The notes below the pieces were generated by a model, which did not search any database, was not told where the DNA came from, and saw only the letters and a list, made by a program, of their open reading frames with translations. A stretch of 64,000 bases of DNA from Malaya genurostris (taxonomy: Eukaryota > Arthropoda > Insecta > Diptera > Culicidae): assembly GCF_030247185.1 (NCBI RefSeq), contig NC_080571.1, positions 342,555,379 to 342,619,378 of the forward strand. The letters are read 5' to 3'. Shown piece after piece: positions 32,844 through 44,049 of the stretch. The translations under genes were made by a program, and so were the position numbers. Each line of letters begins with the position of its first letter. The first letter of the stretch is position 1.

Positions 32844-34230
32844 CAGGGTTGTTACGGTTGCACGGATTTCGCGCGAATTTCAAAAAAACATCATTCCACA
32901 TTTGTGCATTATGAGTTCGAAAAATAAGTTTTTTGACGGGACCCGCCGAGCAAAAAAAAGTCATTTAGTTAGTAAGGGACACACAAATAAATCTTGCCCC
33001 CGGTCCCATCCATAGGTAAAAGTAGCGCTGCTGTACAACTTCACCATTTACTGTTACCTCTGGAGTTCCTCAAGGCAGTCACCTTGTACCTTTTATAGTT
33101 TTACTGTATCTCAAGGATCTAAATTTTTCGATCAATTGTATGAAACTAACGTTCACCGATGTTTTTCATATTAGATTTCATATTTCAAAATGGTTTTAAA
33201 TGCTACGAAATGCTCCGTTATCTCTTTTAGTAGCAAAAGGTTTGTATTCAAGTTCGACTATAATATTTCACAAACTGTTCTTGAACGCGCATTGTCTGTT
33301 AAGGACCTGCATGTTCTTCTGGATTCCAAGGTTTAATTTTTAAAGAGCACATAGAGCTTACTATCTCCAAAGCTTCTAAGCTATTAAGATTTGTTTTCCG
33401 CGTTACTAAAAAATCTCTAATGTACATTGCACGTAAGCTCGTTATTGCGCTTTAGTTCGCTCAACTCTTGAATATCCAACGCATTGAAGCGATGCAACGA
33501 AAATTTGTCCAATTAGGTCTCCAACGTCTTCCATGGAGATATTCTTTAAACTTACGAGTGACCATGACCGCTGCAAACTGATTGGTCTCGATTTATTATT
33601 TGTCAGTCGCGATGTTTGTAAGGCTAGTTTTGTGACAGACCTACTTCAGTCGCGGATGGATTTCGCCGAGTAATTGCAATTGTGACAATTTCACATTCGA
33701 CGTCGTAATCTTCGATCCTATTTCTTTCTTCGGATTCCCTATGTTAGAAATGATTATGGATACAACGAGCCCATTGCTAGCATGTGCCGCATATTTAACA
33801 AATGTCTTTCGACTTTCATTTATTACGTAATGTTATCAAGAAATCGTTTCTTATGCTACTGTCTCATTAGATTTAGTTACTATAGAAGCAATAGATTAAA
33901 GGAAATGTATCATTTTGGATGATTTTAATATATTGATTGAAAAGACGAGGAGGTTTTATGCCTGCTGGAGAACATGTTTGACAGAAAAGAAAGACATTCA
34001 GAGTAAAATCTGATAACAGGAGAAGGCGCGTATCATAATTGAAACTGAAATTAAAAAGAGTAAATCAGATCATCCTCATCCTGGTCTGCCTTAAAATTCT
34101 TCTTACCGCAAGAAGGAAATCTGTTTAACTTCTTTCAGAATCACAATTGTAAGCATTTTTAAAACTAAACTGTAACATTTTCCGTACATCAAAGAGGCGT
34201 TTCTCAAAGTGACATGCGGACGCAAATTGC
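32844..34230. mobile_element. Second copy of composite CAGGGTTGTTACG element
   Basis: Left end CAGGGTTGTTACGGTTGCAC, then GCGCGAATTTCAAAAAAACA as in the 10.7-kb copy. From 33,040 it matches 11,600-12,830: TSGVPQGSHLVPFIVLLYLK (RT), GAGGAGGTTTTATGCCTGCT, AATTGAAACTGAAATT. It then jumps to text like 14,236 (GTTTCTCAAAGTGACATGCG). About 0.8 kb on the left and 1.4 kb on the right are missing. The RT frame has more stops than in the first copy. Confidence 0.65.
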
Positions 34231-35339
34231 AAAGTCATTTACAAGCCCGTATCCAGGAATTCATTTCGAGAGCGGCCCATCAATAAGAAATAATGCATAA
34301 ATCTGATGGTTCTTTATGTGTGTATTTCTGGCTTTGGAAAAACCGAGTAAAGAATATTAAAACCTTCACACCCTTGAAGTGTTCTTGAAGGTGACGATTT
34401 AAAACGGAGCAAATATGTTGATATTATTCAGTAACCTCTTCTAGTTTCTTTATTATTTGTCGAACAAATGGTCGCGCCGATTTTAACAAATGATCCTATT
34501 TAATATCATCGAGTCATTTTCCAAGGCTGGATCAGCGATACCAGACCGGCAGATTTGTTTGAAAATCAGCAGATTTCTAAAGTAAGCTGCAAACTTGTTT
34601 TAGTTGCAGACTTTTTTGAAAATGACGTTTTTCGAAGACGTTCGTAAAAATTTACAGACTCTTAAAAATTGCCGTGATTATTTTTTTTTGTTCGTCCGAA
34701 GACTTGTTTTTTCGAGTTTACAGCCTTTGTCAATCCTTTATAAATATATTTGAACTTTTTACCTAGCATTAAAAATTCAAATTTGTCATTGGGAGTGGCG
34801 ATGCAACAACAGAAAAATCTTCTTGGTAGCGGTCAAAAACTCTAAAACGGAATTCACATAAATTTCTCAAAGAATGGATTCAAATGAGATATTTTATGGT
34901 TTCATAGACTTCTATGCTTTTCAACCCAGTCCGGCTTCCGGTTTCGGAACAGGTTCCGGAAGTACCGGTCAGATTGTCTCAAAAAATCGATGCTGTCGAT
35001 GGTGTTTTTCTTTTTTCGAGGTAGTCCACGAAAATTTTACTATGACAAACCCAAAGAACCGTCTTCATAACTATTCCACCCAATTGCAGTCCAACACCAA
35101 TTTGCATCAGCATAGACGATCATGCTTCCGAAGTGTGCTTGCGTTCCTCTTTTTAAACCTGAGTAAGCAAGTGCGGCATCCAGCGACAGGACATCTTTTT
35201 CATTCGCGGAATCTTGCTAAAATTATGATATGTTTGCTCTGTACTAATCATTATGGCACTGCACATTTTCAGTTGTATAACATAATCACAAATAATTCAA
35301 AATTAAAGCTTTCTTAAATATTTAGTATCACGTTCAGTT
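34231..35339. other. Non-coding; fragment of dispersed repeat
   Basis: 34,875-34,985 is a reverse dispersed-repeat fragment (ATTCAAATGAGATATTTTATG, GGAACAGGTTCCGGAAGTAC). The 147-codon frame over it is therefore not treated as a gene. The rest shows nothing recognised. Confidence 0.45.
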
Positions 35340-35690
35340 CAGTATTGAATCAATTGCGGGACGTTCGCAGCGCCAGTTTATCTTCAAAGAAGATCGACTG
35401 CTGGTCGTCTTCATTGGAGCAAAATACAACGAAAAGTAGATAACGATGGGGAACAAAACCAGCCCTTTTAATGGCTCTAAATATTATCTAATCGGAGATA
35501 AAAATAATCAATTTTATACTTTGATTATTTTTGTGTACTGCTTCGCGTTCGAAAAGAATGCTCCAAACAGTGTTAATTATCGTAAATAATTTCACAATTT
35601 GACTTTTCTGAATGCCGGAAATGAATCCCGTACAGCATTTTGATAGTTTCTTCCTCGGAAATATTCACATCCAAAATGAAACAATCGACA
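35340..35690. repeat. Repeat A, shared with 57.8-58.2 kb
   Basis: Matches 57,800-57,920 and 58,060-58,190: ACTGCTGGTCGTC, ACGATGGGGAACA, GGCTCTAAATATTATCT versus GGTTCTAAATGTTATCT, TCGCGTTCGA, and CGTACARCATTYYGATAGTTTC. At 35,461-35,475 is an imperfect stem-loop, AGCCCTTTTAATGGCT. Non-coding. Confidence 0.6.
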
Positions 35691-37226
35691 TCAAAATTCT
35701 ATACAAACCGTTGGGACCGCCCATTTGTAAAAATGCTACAAACGAAGTCACGAGAAAAGAAAGCTTCTAACCAAAATTGGTTCCGTATGGAATCAATCAA
35801 CACTGTGAACAATTCTGCTGTGGGAAATGAACGAATACGACAAGCGGAATGTATTTGATGGAACAATAACTATGATTTGATCGTCGTTATTGAAAAAATT
35901 AGAATAAGCAAAACAAAAGCCCGTTAAAACTACACGCAACATTTGAGTGGAACAATTTATAAGATGGGACCAAAAAATGCAAGAAGGGACAAGGACGAAA
36001 CGACTGCAATTAAATTGATGTTATTATGTTACAAAAAAGCAAACGACCAGTTATAATTTTTGCATCGAATCACAAGTCTGAAACATGTTCAAATACAAAC
36101 CATCCAAAACACCGCCACCAGCACTAATTTACCTCGGCACATCTTTCGGTAATTACGATAACGCCGACAAAAATAAGAAAAGGGGTTTCCATAATGCCAT
36201 AAGTATTCCATCTCCGCACTCTGACAGATTTTATTTCCAATCCAGAAACCACATGATTGATTGCATTCCTTGCTCATTCTCTCTCTCTCTCTCTCTCTTT
36301 GACGTGATACCACTGGAGCACTGATCCGGTTCGCTCGTCTGCGCGTAAATGCAGCCGAACATTCCGCCGTGTTCTGTCGGGTTTATGACCACCGTATAGC
36401 AATCGGAGCAGCATAATTGTACTTTCTCGCCGTGCCACACAAAAACATGATCTTTTCCCAGTGCTTTTTTTTATGATCGATGACAGCACGTGCTGTGCAT
36501 CTCCCAAAATAGCAGCTTCCCGGCGCATGTTCCACGTGCCACGCCACAGTCTCGCACAGTGGACCGTGCGGAGACAGCAGAATGAAAAAAAAACATTCGG
36601 AACGAATGTAGGAAGATGCTACTTTTTAATTAAGTACGCATCAAAACGAGACTTAGTAAGAGTGGGGCTTACCGTGCGTAACCGCTCTCACGTATGTTTA
36701 TACGAATGAACGAAGTCGCGGTTACGCAATGTCTCGTTTGTCGAAATCGGATGCATTATTTTGCTCCTCGGCGTACAACTTGGGGGATCGCGCCCCACTT
36801 AGCTTCTAGTGCTGTTGGGGATTGATTTCCTCAAAACAAAAACGGTTTTCCTCGAGTGGATAAATTTAGACCAATGAAACACGGAAGAAGATGCAGTACA
36901 TATGCCGCAGCGGTAGAAAGAGCGAGACTGCCTCTTGAATTGCTTCGATGATAATCTGGAAGTGAGTAATATTCTCGTGTACTGGAGATTTATTAGGATC
37001 TTAGTTGGCCATGATCCGGAAATATGAGTGTCCATTATTCACTCCGTTTGTTGGACCTCATTTTCCCTTTCATCGTAGCAGGCCGATCGCAATCGACGAA
37101 CGGTATGGTTTGTTTGCTTCTGTCAAATAGTTTGATAATCCGTAGAATGAAACAGTAAATATACAACTTCCTCAATATTTGGCATTGTCACTATTTGGAG
37201 AGCTGAAAAAATTTTTTCTTCATATG
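35691..37226. other. Unassigned, partly GC-richer, with (TC)n
   Basis: A (TC)n run lies at 36,276-36,298. 36,300-36,800 is less AT-rich than average with no repeat module; 36,663-36,740 contains an imperfect inverted pair (GCGTAACCGC and GCGGTTACGC). Short ORFs here have no recognisable domain. It could include conserved host non-coding DNA, but nothing in the sequence proves it. Confidence 0.35.
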
Positions 37227-37440
37227 CAGGGTTGTTACGAAAAAATTCTAAATCAAAACGCGCGAAGTCGGAAACTAAAATGCGCGAAGTTAAAAACTAA
37301 AACGCGCGATATTCGAGCGAAGCGTTACGCAACTATTTTTCTGTAGGTTATACATTCCGCAGAACTTGAACATTCACTTAAATATAATTTAAAAATCTGC
37401 ATAAGTTTGTCATATGAACACAATAAATGAGCAGGCACGT
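37227..37440 (-). mobile_element. End fragment of the CAGGGTTGTTACG element
   Basis: Starts CAGGGTTGTTACGAAAAAAT and continues AATCAAAACGCGCGAAGTCGG, which is the reverse complement of the right end at 14,270-14,332. The rest of the element is absent. Confidence 0.65.
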
Positions 37441-37587
37441 AGGGGGCGGGGGGGTCAAGGGGCCTCCCGAAATTGGACTTTCTCAACGGTTGGTTTGATA
37501 CATACTATTTATACATTCATTTGACCACTACTTCCAGGAACCGGAATCTGAGATCCGGTATAACAAAAAACACTTTGTTTGGCCACA

Positions 37588-38452
37588 CAGGGTCAGAAAT
37601 CTAACTTTTTTTTTTAACAAGCGGTTATTTCGACATTGGTAACCTTAATGTCACTTCTGATTTGACAGAAACTTAGTTTTATCCTTCCGCTGAACGAGAA
37701 TGGTTGTGTATACGCTTGAGGAACGCGTGAAAATAGTGCAGTTTTACTTTGAAAATCATGGTAATGATACGGAATGTATTCCAAAGAATCATCTTCTCGG
37801 ATAAGGCACATTTTCATCTCGGCGGGTATGTTAATAAGCAAAATTGTCGCATCTGGAAGGCGGAGAACCCGCTCGTTATCATGGAGTTTGTGCCGATGCA
37901 TCCCTAGAGAGTGACTGTTTGTTGCGGATTTTGGTCTGGCGGCATCATTGGGCCATTTTTCTTCGAAAATGAGGCAGGAGCCGCCGCCACGGTCAATGGT
38001 TCTTCCCGTTACTTGAAGAAGAAGACTTGGACGCCATTTGGTTCCAACAAGACGGCGTCTTCGCACAGTCTTCGAAGATCGAATTATCAGTCGAAATTCG
38101 GATGTCGTTTGGCCGCCTCGGAACTATGATTTGACGCCGTTAGGCTATTATCTTTGGGGGGGCTGTCAAAGATAAGTATTATGTGGACAAGCCAGAGACA
38201 ATTCAAGCCTTCAAGGACAACATTCGTGCAGCCACAGCTGAAATAAAGCTGCATACAATCAAAAATGTACTAAAAAACTGGACCGACCGTATGGCGTACT
38301 GCAAGGCTAGCCGAGGCAGCCATTTGAATGAAATTATATTCCACAATTACCCGGGAGGATTGTACTTTAATATGAAAATATAAATTTTGAAATCGGATGA
38401 ACCGTTTGTGTTTGATTGCATGTTTAAAAAAAAAGTTACATGGCGGACCCTG
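37588..38452 (+). mobile_element. Rosa-type (DD41D) mariner relative, copy 1
   Basis: Inverted ends CAGGGTCAGAAATCTAACTT and, read inward, CAGGGTCCGCCATGTAACTT, each followed by a T run and AACA(A/T)GC. TA follows the right end; the left flank is CA. Both flanks are dispersed repeat. Confidence 0.8.
37700..38383 (+). pseudogene. Rosa-type transposase relic, copy 1
   Basis: Starts ATG (VVYTLEERVKIVQFYFENHG), then a deletion removes most of the DNA-binding domain. The next block reads IIFSDKAHFHLGGYVNKQNC with the first Asp intact, then SGGIIGPFFFENEAG and FQQDGVFAQ with the second Asp. The third block reads DLTPLGYYLWG: Gly replaces the catalytic Asp found in copy 2. The end, ASRGSHLNEIIF, matches copy 2. 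Stops and frame changes occur at about 37,905 and 38,130. Confidence 0.8.
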
Positions 38453-38990
38453 TATTGAAAAAGTTTTATAATTCCAAAACCGGAAGTCGGATCCATATAA
38501 ATTTTCTCTGGTATGATAAAATCTTTCATTTGAATCTAGTTTGTGAAAATCGGTCGAACAGTCTTCGAAAATTCGAAGTTAGGTAATTTCAATTTTGGGA
38601 TTTTCAATCACTATTTCCGAAATTGGGAACAGAAATGAGTTTTATTGCCATCAACTAACAAGATCTACTAATTAGAAGTTTTTACCAACCAGTTTTAAAC
38701 AACTCGTTTCTTTTAGCAATCGAATCTTTTGTACTCATCACCCTGCAACTTCAGACCCGAATTTAAATGAAATTCAGGATTTTTCTATTGCATCTTAAAC
38801 CCTTTCATTTGATATTAAGTTTGTGAATATCGGTTAGTGCAGATATTTTCACTTTTGAATTCTAAAAACCACAAGACCATTTAACGAACTCGACGAACTT
38901 ATTCGATTTGAATGTGGGATTCAGCCCTCCGGGCTTCGGCTCAGAAGTCGCTTTTCACAGTGATTACATACCTTTTATATACAAGAAAGT
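38453..38990 (+). repeat. Dispersed repeat copy
   Basis: Contains TAATTCCAAAACCGGAAGTC, the CTTTCATTTGAATCTAG block, AACTCGACGAACTTATTCGA, CAGCCCTCCGGGCTTCGG and CCTTTTATATACAAGAAAG. Together with 37,490-37,587 it flanks the rosa-type element, which therefore inserted into this repeat. Confidence 0.65.
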
Positions 38991-39870
38991 AAACAAGGTT
39001 TTCGTTTTTGAAATTTTTTTTGAGGCACATGTTGAATAAATATTACGGAGCTAGTGCTCCTGCAGACTACATCGTGAAATACTGGTTTTGAGAGAAGCCC
39101 GCAGTGCCAGACCTTCCATTGCGATTACGAACATCAATGCCATAATTAAACGAAATGGTACTGGACGTAAATTGATGTTGCAAAAATTATGTTGATATGT
39201 TAGATACAACAAAAAAATATTCACGTACAAAAACTTACACCATTGTCTAATCTTTCCATCACTCATTACAGTAGGACCATAAACTAGGAATAACTCTTGA
39301 TGAATTGTGACAGCTGACGATCTTATTGCTCACATTCTTATCACAGTGCGAACGTCACTGCTGGCGTAAGCATCGATTATCGCGGACGTTGTTTGCCGTG
39401 CACACAGATAGGCAAATGATTGTTGAATCGAAACAGTAACTTTTCAAACGCGTTTTTCGAAATTTTTAAACTGTTTTAATTCGTACAAAACTCTCTGAAG
39501 GCGTTTATAAGATTCCCAAAAAGCAAGTAAAAAACAACCGACGGCATAGGAAACTAGTTCATTTATTATGTTCTGAAAAATTACTTTCTGAAAGTTATCT
39601 TAATGATATTAAAGCTACCATAGCTTATAAGCCGGGAGAACAATTAAAACTATAGTGCCATCGTACTCAAGTACTCAGTACTAGTATTTGTATTATATTT
39701 GAACATGTTCTAAAATTGAACGTATCGTTAGCCATTTTGACTAGAAACGAGACACTTCAGTAAGTTCCACATTGTATAACTTGTTCGCGTTCTCCATGTT
39801 TCTGTCAATGCTACACAATAGAATTTCCAATTCTCCTTGAAAACAACCTTCTCCAAAAGCCGAAAGGTTA
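38991..39870. other. Non-coding, nothing recognised
   Basis: AT-rich with random short ORFs; no repeat module or TIR was identified. Confidence 0.4.
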
Positions 39871-40022
39871 ACACATGGGCTGAAAAGTCCCGGACCGAAC
39901 AAAGAGGACAAAATTAACTTTATTCATCAACGTAATCTCCATCAGGAACGACGCAATCATTTCAGCGTCGCTCTAATATTTCAATACCACTTTTGTAGAA
40001 TGGTTTATCTTTTGCCTCAAAC
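39871..40022 (-). pseudogene. Mariner 3' end fragment
   Basis: The outer end ACACATGGGCTGAAAAGTCC follows TA and resembles the mariner end at 31,843. Read leftwards the coding remnant is FEAKDKPFYKSGIEILERR, a stop, then NDCVVPDGDYVDE and TAA, the C-terminus of a DD34D transposase. It is cut off at 40,022 by the second jockey copy. Confidence 0.82.
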
Positions 40023-40241
40023 TACAAGGTGTTCCTGTGTTTTGATTATTTACATTAGAAGAATTAAGTGGTAGATTTCTACCTGTTACACTAGCGATCT
40101 ACCTGTCAATAAATTGTTTTCGTTAGTAGACGAATTGGAAGGCGTACCTGTTTTTTGTTTTAAATTCGAAATTGCCTTAGAAGAATAAGCCGTGGCATTT
40201 GTAACGGTTTTTTGATTTTCAGGTATGTTCTGTAAATTTAA

Positions 40242-40535
40242 CACGTTGACTGCCACGACCATTCTCAGAATTCCGGTCTAAAAAGCCAATTGCATTTAAT
40301 CATTTTATATTACATAGTATTTAGTTTATTTATTAATAAAATTTCTGTTCATGTCGCCAACATTGATTTTTTGTTCTCTTCCCAGAAACCATCTATCCAT
40401 ATTAGCACTGATATGCTACGAGTTTAAGCGTAGCTGCGCGACAATGGCAAGTAAACACAGTACGAGATAACTCGTAGTCGGCGTCCTAGCAAAGAACGGA
40501 ATATACGAGTTATCTCGTAGTTGGCAGTCAACGTG
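40242..40535. mobile_element. piggyBac-type MITE, TTAA target duplication
   Basis: Ends CACGTTGACTGCCA and TGGCAGTCAACGTG are flanked by TTAA at 40,238-40,241 and 40,536-40,539. The intact jockey copy carries the unfilled site (GACCTTAAATTTACAG at 4,150), which proves insertion and its exact limits. Inner words CGAGATAACTCGTAG and TACGAGTTATCTCGTAG form a second inverted pair. Non-coding, 294 bp. Confidence 0.93.
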
Positions 40536-40559
40536 TTAAGGTCGTTGATTTGACATGTT

Positions 40560-41515
40560 GTCTAACCAGACGAGCGTTTAAAATTTTTTACCTGACAGGA
40601 CATTTCAAATAATTGGATTTATGATTTCCATTGCAATTTGAACATGAAAATTTATCAGTGGTTTCATTCATTGGACAAACGTCTTTCGAATGTGATTTAC
40701 CACGATTCAAACACCGTATATCGTATATGACAATTTTTGGTTCCGTGGCCGAAGCCTTGGCAACGACGACATTGCGTTAAGTTTGCAATACGATTATGCC
40801 GTTTATAATGTTCCCAATGAATTTTAATGTGGGAAATGAAACGTACTTTTTCTAAAGTTTTCAAATTGTTTACATCACTTCGATTGAAGTGTATTAGGTA
40901 AAGTTCATGGAAAATTCCAGAGCGTGGTTTAGAAGTACCATTCGCTCTTTTTTCATAAGTATTACTTGAAAAGGGCAATTCTTTTAGTTCATTTTTAATT
41001 TCATCAGTACTTTGATCATTTGATAAGCCTTTCAAGACAGCCTTGAAGGGTCTGTCTGATTTTATATCATATGAATAAAATTTCTGAAGTTCCTCGGACA
41101 GATATCGAATAAGACGTTCGTAATATTCCAATCCATCAACCAAGACTCGACATTCTCCTCTTCGTCAGATTTGAAATGAGACTTTTTCTTCCGGGAGAAA
41201 AGTATAAAGCTCAGTACGGAATGTTTTGAAGTCGGAATTCATCACAGTCACTGGTTTCTTCCCAGAACGACAAGCGTCCATTTTGGGAATTTTTGAAGAA
41301 TTATGTCGCTACAATCGGATTCAGGAAGAATCTCGTAAATATTGTTAGACGGCATAGAATCAACGGAAGGGAAATCCGTCCGTTGTCTTTTATTTTTACA
41401 TTCAGATTCCATAAGATCGTGAATGTTATTAGAAAAATGTTGAATAACGGATTGTGATTTATTCCGTATTGAGTTATTCTTAGCCTTAGGCCTTTCCAGT
41501 TGGACGCAGGCAATT
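40560..41515 (-). pseudogene. Jockey ORF1 relic
   Basis: Read leftwards from the ATG at 41,511-41,513 (MPASNWKG), the frame soon breaks. Later blocks match ORF1 of the 3.1-kb copy: DGLEYYERLIRYLSEELQK, KSDRPFKAVLKGLSNDQS, FISHIKIHWEHYKRHNRIAN and the first knuckle CRRCQGFGHGTKNC. Small deletions (for example in the LGFAPSQ region) and several frame changes make it non-functional. Confidence 0.85.
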
Positions 41516-41810
41516 TTGAAATGAATGAAATTTGTAATTAAATTAACTAGGCTAAATTAGTCTTCGATTAGACTCCTAGTTTAGAAAAGTATTGATAAAG
41601 ACTGATTTTGTGGTAGTCTTAATAAAGACTGATTAGTTCGAAGCATAGTTCTTTGGATATCTGGAAAAAGGCTGATTAATTTCTTAGTCTTGAAAAAGAC
41701 TGTTAGTGATTCAGGTAGCCTTGAAAAAGACTGAAGCCTTGAATCAATGAAACTCTAGGTAGCCAGAAAAAAATTCCAGGAGCCAAGAGCGACTGTTCAA
41801 CTCCGACTGA

Positions 41811-42059
41811 ACTGGTGACCGTTTGTAACCCTCGGAGGGTTTCAATTCAATTGAAAATGGTTTCTTCTGCAGTCAATAATTTTTCGGTATCTCAAAAACA
41901 TTGCAGGTCGCTAGAATAAACATTTTGTCTGGTAAATCACACTGTGAAACATAGTTGATATGAAGTTTATTTAATATTAAAAAGAAGTAATTGTTAACTG
42001 CTAGAATTATGGGTCCATATTACATCATACTTAATCATAGATCATTTTAACTTTATAAT
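41811..42059. other. Intron-like AT-rich sequence
   Basis: No element recognised. It leads into the splice-site motif at 42,070; TTTTAAC at 42,046-42,052 and similar words could act as a branch point. Confidence 0.35.
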
Positions 42060-42106
42060 AATTCACTCCTGTTTTTTTCCTTCTCTTTTCCCATTCCAGG
42101 TAAGTG
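42060..42106 (+). promoter_or_regulatory. Candidate recursive splice site (ratchet point)
   Basis: A long pyrimidine tract (42,066-42,096, mostly T and C) ends in CAG at 42,097-42,099, joined directly to GTAAGT at 42,100-42,105. In Drosophila this juxtaposed acceptor-donor arrangement marks recursive splice sites that remove very long introns in steps. Both halves match consensus closely here. That the site is used is inference; a plus-strand gene with a long intron across this point is required. Confidence 0.6.
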
Positions 42107-42291
42107 TTTGAAGTCTGCACTAGTTCTTTCCAGCATACACAACCGCGCATACTTTGAAACCGCGCCAGAATCGCAACAGTCAATTCCCGAGCACACACCC
42201 AACGACAGATTTACGCGGTTTCCTGTCCTGAGACTGAGAAAACGCAAACAATCTCCTATCCATACACAACAGCCGGCTCGACGGCTGGAAG
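42100..42291 (+). other. Candidate exon after the ratchet point, 192 nt
   Basis: If the acceptor at 42,099 is used alone, a frame stays open from it for 64 codons, reading KSALVLSSIHNRAYFETAPE and on to QQPARRLEG, to a donor-like GAAG joined to GTAACC at 42,292. The segment is GC-richer than its flanks. It could be a cassette exon, or a recursive-splicing exon whose downstream donor helps define the site. No domain is recognised. Confidence 0.35.
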
Positions 42292-44046
42292 GTAACCGTT
42301 CGGCGGGTTCCTTTACTTTTGTTTTTTTCGAATTGTGTTCCATTAGCGTTTTTTTGTGTGCGATTTTTGTTTTGTTTGTTTTATCGACTTAGGATAGACT
42401 TTCTTAAATAGCTGCACTGACAACGTACCGTTGATATTAGATCAACGTTGGGTTCCGCGCTAGAGTCAAATTTTCCTAGTAAAAGTATAGATAGTGATTC
42501 ATAACCGCTAAATAGTTCTAACTTGTGGTAGACTTTCCCATCCCACATTTAATCGATGGTGCATGTATAGGCACATGCATGACACAAAAGAAAAACAAAT
42601 CTCACATCCGTTCTTCCTGATCAACCACCCTAGAGAAGCACTCCGAAAGCACTGGGCGTGGTGGTGAGTTAGCGAAGACATACTCCACTCGAGGTGGAAA
42701 ACACAGCAGCGCTATCTATCCGATTTAGAGGAAGTGCGGAGGCTAACCGTTGCGTTACGACACTGGTGTTCGTTACAAGCAGCGATGCCAGGTTTTATTT
42801 CAATATGTTGGAATGTTTTTCAAGTACATACTGATGTTTTATATTGCGCTAGTTTTTTTTTTGCAGTTTCAAAGACATTTATTAAAACTTTTTCAATTTT
42901 TCGCCTTCGACTCAAAGGTGCATTGGCACTCAGTTCGAATTCATCTGCCTCTGTCTGCAAACAGTTTGTCTTCAACCGCTTAGCTAAGAAAAACTCGTAC
43001 TAATTTGCGAAGTTTGAAATTAATTGGGACAGTAGTTTTCGACTGGCGATGGACACGGACTTTCAAAACCTGCTTTCGACAAAAACCGCGTTCTAAGTTT
43101 TTTGTCTCTAAAACCGAAACAAACAATTTATTGGTCTAGGGAACCCGTAGGGTCTAACACGGAAAGACCAAAATCAGCATTTTGGTGAAAAAATTAGTTC
43201 ATTTTTCTTCGAATTTCCAACTAAAATAATAAAAAAATATGAATTTAAAAAAATTGGTTTGATTTTGTTTGGCAAAATTTTCCCAATAATAGAAATTCTC
43301 TGTATTTGTACCAAATTTCTTGAGAATCATTAATGGATATATAAATTTGTTGATCAATACATTGTTTCTGGTAATGATTCCAATATTTTGGAGCAGAAAA
43401 ATGTACATGTCATCGCTTTGATTTTTGAGTTATATACAAATATGTGAAAAAAAATGAAAAATTCATATATATTTATAAATTCATCGTTTTTTAAGGTTTT
43501 CTTTTGATAGTGCAAGAATGGTAGGTGGGCGAAAATTGTAGCTGGTATCACTAGCAATCGAATGATGTGTAAAAATATATAGGTCATCGCTTTGAATTTC
43601 GAGATATTTACGATCACTGTAAAAAGTCTCACCTTTTCTTAGGTCATATGTCTAAAGTTTTCATTATAACTTTGGGTAGACAACCCTATTTTTCATTTTT
43701 TTTTTCAGTGCATTTTATTTCTGGAAGTAGTGCCTTTCCAATGGTGAACAAATTTTGAAGATCGGTTGACTAAAAACAAAGTTATGACTCGGTAAAGTTG
43801 AAGTTCTCAATATCCGATTCGCAATGCAGGGGCATATTTCGAACTTGAAAAAAAACTTGGAACAGGAAAAATCAGATTTTCATTAGTTTTTCCTAAGCGA
43901 TCGTCAATAATGACGTACTTAAAATAATCTACAAACTTCACAAAATTCGAGGATGTAAAATTTATAGAAATTGGTCAAGTAACAACTGCGCTATGATAGC
44001 TCAAAGTTACCGTTCCAACTTGTTTTGAGGCTTGGTATTAGGAGTG
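42292..44046. other. Non-coding; weak repeats
   Basis: 42,890-42,990 aligns with 19,385-19,495 (TTCGCCTTCGA start). 43,390-43,450 and 43,566-43,625 are a diverged pair sharing GTCATCGCTTTGA and AAAAATRTA words. The first 350 bases after the candidate exon show no repeat module and may be host sequence. Confidence 0.4.
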
Positions 44047-44049
44047 TTA

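Larger units (their letters stand above)
40023..41810 (-). mobile_element. Second jockey copy, 3'-truncated
   Basis: The 5' end (CAGTCGGAGTTGAACAGTCG, read leftwards from 41,810), the 5' UTR and ORF1 up to the Ser/Asn-rich region are present; the rest of ORF1, ORF2 and the tail are missing where it meets a mariner fragment. The 5' UTR contains more GACTGATTA/AGTCTT repeat units than the full-length copy. Losing the 3' end is unusual for LINEs, which are normally 5'-truncated, so a later deletion is likely. A MITE sits inside it. Confidence 0.85.

Noticed and set aside
34874..35317. 147-codon plus-strand ORF
   Set aside because: Its first part is a reversed dispersed-repeat fragment; the rest has no motif.
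36231..36528. Arg/Glu repeat ORFs
   Set aside because: Produced by the (TC)n run read on the minus strand.
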